This document shows, in pieces, positions 17,369 through 24,583 of a DNA stretch of 29,077 bases (within the stretch, counting starts at the first letter, position 1; each line of letters begins with the position of its first letter). The notes beneath the pieces were generated by a model that saw only the letters and a program-made list of their open reading frames with translations, did not search any database and was not told the DNA's origin. The translations under genes were made by a program, and so were the position numbers. This DNA is from Immundisolibacter sp. (GTDB lineage Bacteria > Pseudomonadota > Gammaproteobacteria > Immundisolibacterales > Immundisolibacteraceae): contig NZ_JBFIII010000032.1 of the NCBI RefSeq assembly GCF_041601295.1, positions 1 through 29,077 of the forward strand, in the 5' to 3' direction.

Positions 17369-17396
17369 AAAAAACACAAGCCTTGCCGGCGGTCTG

Positions 17397-18857
17397 CTAC
17401 CGCGTGCCGAATTTGCGCAGACCCTGCGGCGTCATGATGGACAGGTCAATCGTAGACTCACCCAAGTTTTCGAACTTGGGCATGCCCAGACCGGTCTCCT
17501 TGCCTGCTTGCACATGCCAGTACGGGAACGTCGTATAACGCCCGTTGATCAGGTCGACCTGTACATCGCCCATCGGGCGCATCAGGTTCTTGTCGTAAAT
17601 GCTGAGGTTGTACTGTTCACCCACCCGCCATAGGCGGTCCTTGGCATCGTAGGCCTCGTAGGCGACACCCATCCAGGTGTCCTCGTCGAAGTACGCCACA
17701 TGCCGCTTGTAAAGATGCCGGAAGCCGGGCTTCAGTTCACCGTCAATTGTCCACACCCGGTGCAGCTCGTAACGCAGCAAATCCTGGTTGATGTGTTTCT
17801 TGCCATAAATGTCTTCCCAACTCAGGTTGGGATCGACAATCTTGTACGAGTTGTAGGGGATATAAGCTTCCTTGCCCTTTGCAAAGGTGTAATTGTGGCG
17901 CGGCTCAGCGCCACCGAACCACCACATCCAGCGCGAGGACACGGTGCGCTGGCCATCGGATGCAAACGACGGGCTGTCGTGGAAACCGATTTCCGGCGCC
18001 TTGCGCACCCGTCGCTGACCAGGAATGTATAAATACACCTGAAAATCTACGTTCTCGGCATAGTTGCAGCCGCCGAACACGAGGCCGGATGAGCGCGGGG
18101 GCTGCATGATGTTCCACGAGTCGCACAAGATCGCCCCACCCCACTGGGTGAACCACTCGTTGGATTCCCGCTTGTCCGCCGGCACGAAATACGGCCAGTA
18201 TTCACGCGAGCGCATGAGCACGTCGGTGCGGTTGCCCAGCGCATCGACCAGGGCGCCATTACTGGCCGCGTCCACCGTGGTGCCGGTGTAGTGGCCGAGC
18301 AGGGAGTTCCAGCCGAGCTCCTCCGCGCTCTTGGGAATCGGGAAGGGCACGCCGCCGCCCGGTTGCATATTGTCCAGACACAGTTGGTTGCGCTCGGCGT
18401 AGGCGGCGCAAATCGCGATGTGTTTTGCCTGCACCTTGGTGTTCTCGTACCACCAGTCGGGCTGGCTCGCGCTGCGTCGGGCCGGATAGACATGCATCCG
18501 GAAACTATCCGGATACTGCTTGAACATCGCGACCTGGCCGGGCAGCAGGCTGTCCATATACTGCTGATAGTTCTGCGCCGTGATCGTGAACAGTTCCTTG
18601 TCTTCCGGGAACGGATCCACCCAGGTCCCGCCGGGCTGGAAGTTGGCCGGCGGCGCCTTCAGACCACCCGTCCATTCCGGAATGGTGCCGGCCTCGTTGC
18701 CGGCACGGGTTGCGCCGACCGGTGTCAATGGCGTGCCGGTCATGCCCAACTGGGACAGTTCCTCGTCGCTCAGCTTGGCCCAGGCCGACCCGGCTAGAGC
18801 CAGCCCCAGCAACCCTGCGCCGGCCAGGCGCAGTGTGCGATGGTTGAAAAGGGTCAT
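17397..18857 (-). CDS. DUF1329 periplasmic protein (copy 2)
   Basis: This 486-residue DUF1329 protein is closely similar to copy 1 throughout: GMTGTPLTPVGATRAGNEAG, FTITAQNYQQYMDSLLPGQ, FRMHVYPARRSAS, YIPGQRRVRKAPEIGFHDSP, YELHRVWTIDG, DEDTWMG and a terminal LRKFGTR. The N-terminus is a signal peptide ending AWA before KLSDEE, without a lipobox. The four cysteines of copy 1 have counterparts here. The ATG at 18857 has TGGAGA about 9 bases upstream. It lies 38 bases after DUF1302, the usual DUF1302-DUF1329 pairing, and is followed by a strong terminator. A role as a periplasmic lipid or ligand carrier linked to the barrel is inference. Confidence 0.88.
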   Translation of the reverse strand: MTLFNHRTLRLAGAGLLGLALAGSAWAKLSDEELSQLGMTGTPLTPVGATRAGNEAGTIPEWTGGLKAPPANFQPGGTWVDPFPEDKELFTITAQNYQQYMDSLLPGQVAMFKQYPDSFRMHVYPARRSASQPDWWYENTKVQAKHIAICAAYAERNQLCLDNMQPGGGVPFPIPKSAEELGWNSLLGHYTGTTVDAASNGALVDALGNRTDVLMRSREYWPYFVPADKRESNEWFTQWGGAILCDSWNIMQPPRSSGLVFGGCNYAENVDFQVYLYIPGQRRVRKAPEIGFHDSPSFASDGQRTVSSRWMWWFGGAEPRHNYTFAKGKEAYIPYNSYKIVDPNLSWEDIYGKKHINQDLLRYELHRVWTIDGELKPGFRHLYKRHVAYFDEDTWMGVAYEAYDAKDRLWRVGEQYNLSIYDKNLMRPMGDVQVDLINGRYTTFPYWHVQAGKETGLGMPKFENLGESTIDLSIMTPQGLRKFGTR

Positions 18858-18895
18858 TGCGTTATCTCCAGGTAACTTGGTTCGGGCAGAGTCGC

Positions 18896-20602
18896 TCAGA
18901 ACGAATAGCTCACGCTCAGCGACATGAAGTCGCGGTCATTGCTGCCGTTGTAGCGGCCACCCGCGCCGTTGACCTTGTTATCCGGACCCCACAGCGTGGT
19001 GTAGGCGATCGAACCCTTCCACTGCCCACCGCCGTAATCAAAGCCGAGGCCTGCCGTGAACGCCTTGCGGCCTTCAACCACCAGCTTGGCGCCGCCCAGT
19101 TCGTTGGAATAGCCGTGGAAGTCCCACGAGAAGGCGAAATTGGGCTCCAATGCGATCAGGTTGAACAGCGCCGCCTGGTAGGTCATGCTGTGGCGGACCA
19201 CCAGCTTGCCAAAATCCTTGCTCACGTGCGGCTCGAAAACGTTATAAAGCGTGTTAGAACCCCCGAGCGGGTTCGCTTGGACGCCAAGGGGCCCACCAAG
19301 CGGGACCAGGGACGGCAGGCCTCCGATCCAGCCCCAGGCAATCTCGCCAATCGTGCCGGCGGCATCTGCGTGGGCCCAATGCAGCACACCCCAGTTCTTC
19401 TGCGCTGTGAGTTGAACCTGATAGCGCTCAATGTCCTCGTAGCCCTTCACGTGTGTTCCGATCGGCAATCCCGCCGCCGCGAAGTACGGTGCGAATGGCC
19501 CCCCAGGCGGCCCCGCCAGCACCAGCGGCAAGGTCATTTGCAGCGGGGCATTACGCCGATAAGAGAACTCGCCGCCAATGGCCAGGCTCGCCACATTGGT
19601 GTTGAACGAAACGCCCATACGCTCAATATCTTCGGGGTAATCGACCACGAACTTGCCGGTGCCGACTATGCCCGAGAGCATCGGCAGGTGATCGTGCAGA
19701 TTCAGGTAATAGATACCTACCTCACCACCGTTGCCGAAATTCGGGATGAACTTGCGCAGTGCGATTCCCCACTGCCCGCTGTTGCTCCCAAGGTTGTCGG
19801 GCGCGCGTGTTAAAAATCCACCAAGAAGGTCACAGACGCCACCGTCCGGCGCGAAGCAGCGAGGACGAGGATTAAAGAATGGCGGTCCGGGCGTCACCGT
19901 GGTAGGAAAACCGCCGCCGTCCGAAATGGCATCCAGGCCCGAGAAAAAACCACCTACCGGATCGACTTTGACCTCATCAAAGGCGAACAGGTAAAAAGCC
20001 TCGACCGTGTAGTTCTCCAGAAAGTTCAAGGAAACGTCAATGGCAGGCGTGCCAACGAAGGCGTCCTTCAGGTCCGCGCCCGGCGTGCGCAGCTTGGAAA
20101 TGTCGACCGTGTTGATGTCGTTGATGGCGCCCTGGATGAAGGTATTCTCACCCCAGGAAATCACCTGCTTCCCAAGCCGCACAGACAGGGACTGGTCGGC
20201 CAGAAAGCGCTTGTAGACGTAGGCATCGGTGATGTCGCCGTGCTGCTTGGCGCGATTTTCCGCCGCCTCGGGAAGAGGCTGGTTGGCCATCTCGAAATCA
20301 TAGAACCAGTTGCCACGCAGCAGGCCACCGTAGCTGTCGCCCCTGACCTCGAAGGTGTGCGACCCTTTGATCAGGTTCGAAAAAATGTCGTACTTGTCAT
20401 TGAACAGCCGCCGGTTGCCGTACGGCCCCAGATTTTTGCTGTCCGGCGGTTGCATGCGCCAGTTCAAGCCATACGTCAAGTCGGTGTCAAAGGCCGCCTG
20501 CATGTCGCCGATTTTGAAATCGACGGCGCGGCTCGCGCCCGTAGTACCAGCCAGAATGGCGGCCAGCACCAGAATAGTCCATCGCTGCGTTGGTATTCCC
20601 AT
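18896..20602 (-). CDS. DUF1302 predicted outer-membrane beta-barrel
   Basis: This 568-residue DUF1302 protein has a signal peptide ending ASRA before VDFKIGD. A strand-rich body follows: NWRMQPPDS, VRLGKQVISWGENTFIQG and GEVGIYYLNLHDHLP, the latter two family-like. It ends in VSYSF, with the C-terminal Phe expected of a barrel inserted by the BAM machinery. A Gly/Pro-rich stretch at about 225-265 contains two cysteines nine residues apart (CFAPDGGVC), probably a disulfide-closed outer loop. The family accompanies DUF1329, YCF48 and RND genes in many proteobacteria and is presumed to be a channel or receptor for hydrophobic compounds. The ATG at 20602 has AAGGGG 7 bases upstream. It is the only barrel gene in the window. 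Confidence 0.87.
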   Translation of the reverse strand: MGIPTQRWTILVLAAILAGTTGASRAVDFKIGDMQAAFDTDLTYGLNWRMQPPDSKNLGPYGNRRLFNDKYDIFSNLIKGSHTFEVRGDSYGGLLRGNWFYDFEMANQPLPEAAENRAKQHGDITDAYVYKRFLADQSLSVRLGKQVISWGENTFIQGAINDINTVDISKLRTPGADLKDAFVGTPAIDVSLNFLENYTVEAFYLFAFDEVKVDPVGGFFSGLDAISDGGGFPTTVTPGPPFFNPRPRCFAPDGGVCDLLGGFLTRAPDNLGSNSGQWGIALRKFIPNFGNGGEVGIYYLNLHDHLPMLSGIVGTGKFVVDYPEDIERMGVSFNTNVASLAIGGEFSYRRNAPLQMTLPLVLAGPPGGPFAPYFAAAGLPIGTHVKGYEDIERYQVQLTAQKNWGVLHWAHADAAGTIGEIAWGWIGGLPSLVPLGGPLGVQANPLGGSNTLYNVFEPHVSKDFGKLVVRHSMTYQAALFNLIALEPNFAFSWDFHGYSNELGGAKLVVEGRKAFTAGLGFDYGGGQWKGSIAYTTLWGPDNKVNGAGGRYNGSNDRDFMSLSVSYSF

Positions 20603-20715
20603 AACCCGTCCCCTTCAAGTTAAAGCGTCTAGATACCTTGTGGCGTGTGGGGTACCGTCCCCCGGGCCCGCCTTCAATGCCGAGAACCCTTCACCGATAA
20701 CGGAAATAGTCTGCC

Positions 20716-20750
20716 ATACCTTGACCTTAGGTATATATATCTTGATCAAG
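20716..20750. promoter_or_regulatory. dyad symmetries upstream of DUF1302
   Basis: The 148 bases between RND2 and DUF1302 contain an interrupted dyad ATACCT-N7-AGGTAT (20716-20734), an AT-rich TATATATAT stretch, and a perfect palindrome CTTGATCAAG (20741-20750) right after the RND2 stop. This compact AT-rich patch in GC-rich DNA looks like a regulator site and/or promoter for DUF1302-DUF1329-2. I could not find a well-spaced -35/-10 pair. There is no T-run, so it is not an intrinsic terminator. Confidence 0.4.
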
Positions 20751-23129
20751 CTAGCCAGCGCTCCGGGCAGGCGGCATGGAGTGCGCACCGCCGCGGCCAA
20801 TCAGGAAACGCGTAATTGCCGGCATCAGCACCATCGCACCCAGCATGTTGACAAAGAACATATAGGCCAGCAGCACACCCATGTCGGACTGGAACTTCAG
20901 GGCCGAAAAATACCACAGGGCCACACCGAAACTCATGGTCACAGCGGTGAACATAACGGCTGTGCCGACCTCTCGGTAGGATTTCTGGAACGCGGTCTCG
21001 ATATCGATGCCTTCGCGCATGTGGAAGAAGGCCCGAGCGGCCAGATAAATGCCGTAGTCCACACCTACGCCAACACCCAAGGCCAGCACCGGCAGTGTCG
21101 ACACCTTCAGGCCGATATTCAGGAACACCATCACTGCGTTGGCGAAGATCGAAACCCCTAGCAGCGGCAGCATCACGCACAGCGCTGCCCGCCACGAGAA
21201 GAACGTGAAAAAGCAACACAGAAAAATGGCGACGAACAGGATGACGTCCATCGTCAGAACCGAGCTTCTCACCGCCTCATTGGTGGCGGCCATCACGCCG
21301 GCCGGGCCGGATGCCAGCCGCAGCCTCACCTGGGCTCCGTCGCCCTCCGTGGGCACCTTGAATTCCTTCACCGCTTTGACGACCCGCGCCAGGGTCTGGG
21401 CCTTGTGATCCTTGAGGAAAATACGTACGGGCATGGCCTCGCAGGAGTCATTGAACAGTTGCTGGTTCAATTCGATATTACGCATTGCCGAACCGAGGCC
21501 ATAAGACGCGCGCGGCAGACCATAGAATTTGAGGTGACCCTCATTGTTGCCAACGTTGCGGTCTTTCATCACCGACGACAGGGTGGTCACCGACTGCACT
21601 CCCTCGACATTACGCATGACCCAGACAAAGCGGGCGACGGTTTCCATTACGCCATAGGTGGTACAGCCATCACGTGGCGACTCGGCGATCACCGTTAGCT
21701 CGTCAATGCCGATGCTGAAATTATCGACAATGACATCGATGTCCTGGTTATAGCGGGCAGCCGGCCACAATTCCGGAGCCCCGGCCTCCGAATCACCCAC
21801 AATAAGGTGGGACGTACGCGACGCGCCGAAACCGACCAGCACCAGACTGACAACGATGATTGCCGCAGCCGGACCAGGCCGCGTGGCGCGGGCCATATAA
21901 TTCCAGATCGGATGGTCCGCACCTTCGGCAGAGCGCTTTGCGCGGGCTTGCTCAGCTTCATTGAAGCGCAGATACGACAGTATTATCGGCAGCATGAATT
22001 TGTTGGTGAGCAACATCACGGCAACGCCGATGCTGGCGGTAATACCCAGCTCTCGAATGATATCGATGTCGATAATCATGATGACGGCGAACCCGACCGC
22101 GTCGGAGATAAGCGCCGTGGCGCCGGGAATAAACAGCTTGTTGAAGGCGTCCTTGGCTGCCGTCGGTCCATCCATCCCCGCGACAATCCCGAGTCGCCAC
22201 GCATTGGTCATCTGCACCGCATGGCTGACGCCAATTGCCAGTACCAGAAACGGCACCAGAATGGACAGTGGATCGATTCCATAGCCCAATAAATGGACCA
22301 GGCCGAGCTGCCAAACCACTGCCACCAATGACACGACCATCGCTGCAACGGCGAGCTTCCACGATCCAGCGAAAAAGATCAGCAGTACGAACGTGACCGC
22401 GAGCGTGATGACGAAAAACATGATGACGCCCAGCGCGCCTTCGATAATGTCGTCTATGAACTTGGCGAAGCCGATAACGTGTACGTCAATCTGATCGTTG
22501 CTGTACCGGCCGCGGATTTGCTCCAGCGTGTCCGCCACGCGGGTGTAATCCAGCACCTCGCCGGTAGCTGGGTCCTTATCTACAAGCCTGGCGTGGATCA
22601 GGGCGCCGCGGAAATCGTGCGATACAAGCCGGCCGACGTGCTGGGACACCAACAGATTGTCATGGACCTTCTCGATGTTCTCGGCGGTGGGCCTGAAATC
22701 TGCATCCACCACGCGGTGACCGACAAAGCCCTCCTCATCGACCAGAACGAAATCCACATTCGGCGTAAACAACGAGGTCACGGATGCACGGTCCGCACCA
22801 TTGATGAACAACACGTCCTGAGTCGCTTTCTCCAGCGCCTTGAAGAAGTCGACATTGAAAATGTTTCCTTCCTTCTGCATCAGGGCGACGATAATCACGT
22901 TGGCACCACCAAATGCCTCGGTATACTCCCCATAGGTCTTCATGTACGTATGGGACAATGGAATGGACTTGGTAAAACCCGGGTCCATTCGTTGCATCGA
23001 CGCCTGATATCCAAGAAACGCCGTAACCACAAGAAAAAACACCATCAAACCTAAGCGATATCGAATCAGCCTATCGGCCAACCACTCGGATGCACTCGCC
23101 ATGACTGTGACGTAATTGGACGTCCGCAT
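20751..23129 (-). CDS. RND/MMPL-family inner-membrane transporter (RND2)
   Basis: A 792-residue paralogue of RND1 and RND3 with the same two-block RND layout. It carries GVSHAVQMTN in the first membrane block, VIVGDSEAGAPE-like sequence (LIVGDSEAGAPELWP) after TM7, and GVGVDYGIYLAAR in the second. It is mosaic by position: periplasmic stretches (SLFTPNVDFVLVDEEGF, VSQHVGRLVSHDFRGALI, SSVMKDRNVGNNEGH) nearly match RND3, whereas the membrane blocks nearly match RND1. Two periplasmic cysteines (GCTTY and DSCEA) are conserved. The ATG at 23129 has AGGAG upstream and follows YCF48-2 by 34 bases; an internal ATG at codon 10 aligns with the MASAS of RND3. Substrate unknown; a hydrophobic or lipid-like cargo is likely from family knowledge. 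Confidence 0.9.
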   Translation of the reverse strand: MRTSNYVTVMASASEWLADRLIRYRLGLMVFFLVVTAFLGYQASMQRMDPGFTKSIPLSHTYMKTYGEYTEAFGGANVIIVALMQKEGNIFNVDFFKALEKATQDVLFINGADRASVTSLFTPNVDFVLVDEEGFVGHRVVDADFRPTAENIEKVHDNLLVSQHVGRLVSHDFRGALIHARLVDKDPATGEVLDYTRVADTLEQIRGRYSNDQIDVHVIGFAKFIDDIIEGALGVIMFFVITLAVTFVLLIFFAGSWKLAVAAMVVSLVAVVWQLGLVHLLGYGIDPLSILVPFLVLAIGVSHAVQMTNAWRLGIVAGMDGPTAAKDAFNKLFIPGATALISDAVGFAVIMIIDIDIIRELGITASIGVAVMLLTNKFMLPIILSYLRFNEAEQARAKRSAEGADHPIWNYMARATRPGPAAAIIVVSLVLVGFGASRTSHLIVGDSEAGAPELWPAARYNQDIDVIVDNFSIGIDELTVIAESPRDGCTTYGVMETVARFVWVMRNVEGVQSVTTLSSVMKDRNVGNNEGHLKFYGLPRASYGLGSAMRNIELNQQLFNDSCEAMPVRIFLKDHKAQTLARVVKAVKEFKVPTEGDGAQVRLRLASGPAGVMAATNEAVRSSVLTMDVILFVAIFLCCFFTFFSWRAALCVMLPLLGVSIFANAVMVFLNIGLKVSTLPVLALGVGVGVDYGIYLAARAFFHMREGIDIETAFQKSYREVGTAVMFTAVTMSFGVALWYFSALKFQSDMGVLLAYMFFVNMLGAMVLMPAITRFLIGRGGAHSMPPARSAG

Positions 23130-23163
23130 TACTCTCTCCTGGAGGCAGTTAGGGCGCTGCTTT

Positions 23164-24162
23164 TTAATGAAGATTCAGGGTGATGCGACGGATGCCGCCC
23201 TCACCGAACGCCAACCATTGCCCGTCGCGGGTAGGCAACAAGCGCGCGATCTTCATACGGTCTCCCAGGGCATGCGACACAAAATTCTCAGCGCGGTCCT
23301 GACTGGCCATGATGGCCCCATCGAGACCTGCCAGAAGGACCGCGCCATCTGTCATGACCTGGCCTGACATGAACGATTTATCGGTTCCGGTCTCGCCCAT
23401 GCGCCAGGTTTCGCCGTTGTCGTCACTGATGGCAACATTGCCGAGCATGGCGAACGCCACTACCCGCCCAGCGCCGGGAAACACCACGCCGAACAAAGAC
23501 CCGTTGTACGGCGCCTTCAGTTCACGCCAACTCGCCCCGGCGTCATCTGATCGATACACAACGCCTTTTTCCGACGGCAGAAACAGACTGCCGCTTTCGC
23601 CTCGCCCAACGGCGAACAGATGCCCGTCAAATTCATCGGCGGTCAAAAGCGCCTGATGCTCCCAGGTCTGCCCGCCATCGGCGGTGCGGAACAGATTGCC
23701 GCGGCCGCCTACCGCAATACCACGCTGTGCATCGGCAAACCACAGATTCAGCAGCGGCACATCAAGGTCCGGATCGCGGTGTTGCAACGACCAGGTTTCG
23801 CCGCCATCCACCGTGGCGAGAATCACCGCATCATGGCCGGTGATCCAACCTCGCTTCTCGTCGGCAAAGACCACCGAGGTCAAAGTGATGTCCACAGGCA
23901 CCGCCGCCTGCTTCCAATTCAGCCCTTCGTCATCGGAATAAAGGACTATGCCCCACTCACCAACCGTTATCAGCCGATTGCCGACCCGCGCTGCATCAAG
24001 GAACAATGCGTCGGTAACCCGCGGGCCAGTGGCCGCCGGTTGGATAATGTCTGCCCAGCCTGGCAGCGGTCGCAGCAAAGCGACAAGCAATCCCGCCCAC
24101 ACCGCCAAGCACCCAGCCAGCCGCCGGCAGGATGCAACCCGCTGGGCATCCCTCGTCCTCAT
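23164..24162 (-). CDS. YCF48-like periplasmic beta-propeller (copy 2)
   Basis: This 332-residue secreted propeller has regularly spaced Asp-box-like turns (DDEGLNW, DGGETW, DGGQTW, DDAGASW, DDNGETW). Long stretches are shared with copy 3: GHDAVILAT, RDP.LDVPLL, GGRGN.FRT, DEFDGHLF, TDKSFMSG, LAGLDGAI and KIARLLPTRDG. An N-terminal hydrophobic segment ends PGWA before the mature part. Two adjacent ATGs occur (24165 and 24162). I prefer 24162 because AGGAGG then lies 7 bases away. A longer frame to 24264 runs through the palindrome and ribosome-binding site and is rejected. RND2 follows after 34 bases. Confidence 0.87.
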   Translation of the reverse strand: MRTRDAQRVASCRRLAGCLAVWAGLLVALLRPLPGWADIIQPAATGPRVTDALFLDAARVGNRLITVGEWGIVLYSDDEGLNWKQAAVPVDITLTSVVFADEKRGWITGHDAVILATVDGGETWSLQHRDPDLDVPLLNLWFADAQRGIAVGGRGNLFRTADGGQTWEHQALLTADEFDGHLFAVGRGESGSLFLPSEKGVVYRSDDAGASWRELKAPYNGSLFGVVFPGAGRVVAFAMLGNVAISDDNGETWRMGETGTDKSFMSGQVMTDGAVLLAGLDGAIMASQDRAENFVSHALGDRMKIARLLPTRDGQWLAFGEGGIRRITLNLH

Positions 24163-24177
24163 CATGACTCCTCCTAA

Positions 24178-24193
24178 GGTCCTGCGCAGGACC
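24178..24193. repeat. perfect 16-base palindrome before YCF48-2
   Basis: GGTCCTGCGCAGGACC is a perfect palindrome whose edge is two bases from the AGGAGG ribosome-binding site of YCF48-2. As DNA it could be an operator. As RNA it can fold only with a minimal loop and could influence ribosome access. Confidence 0.45.
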
Positions 24194-24583
24194 AAGCCCC
24201 GCCCGGAAGACACCGAACGCGAAAATAAATCAAAGCCGATCAACGCCAGGACTCGGCATCGCACCCTATGAGCGGCACAACGCGGGCGCCCTTACTCAAG
24301 GCGCTTATCGCCCGACGAGCTTGCGCAGGTCGGCGAACGTAAGTCGGATCGCCTAGGGCATCGGTGACAGCGAAAAGTCAGCCCGGAAAGACGCTGCCCT
24401 TTTCCCCTGCCGCCTCACATTCTCGTTGTTGGCAAAACCCAGACTCGCCACAACGCTTTCCACTGTTCTGACCCCGCGGAGTCAAAACAACATCCAGTAG
24501 TCACCCTCATGCAATCCACGGAGCTATCCTCACGCAGATCGCGGGCCGCTCGACACCCACGACACGGGGGCTCACCGCGAACG
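24194..24583. other. non-coding spacer between RND3 and YCF48-2
   Basis: This roughly 390-base stretch is the longest gene-free interval in the window. I find no credible gene: short frames here have no ribosome-binding site or homology-like motifs. It contains the dyad at 24466-24487. I see no terminator with a T-run after RND3 and no strong -35/-10 pair, although the dyad overlaps a TTGACT on the minus strand. A promoter for YCF48-2-RND2 is expected here but not proven. Confidence 0.5.
24466..24487. promoter_or_regulatory. 22-base dyad in the RND3/YCF48-2 spacer
   Basis: TTCTGACCCCG and CGGAGTCAAAA form 11-base inverted arms with two mismatches and no gap. The minus strand includes TTGACT, a passable -35 element, with only a poor -10 (TGGAAA) 17 bases on. 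It is a candidate operator rather than a terminator, as no T-run follows. Confidence 0.3.
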
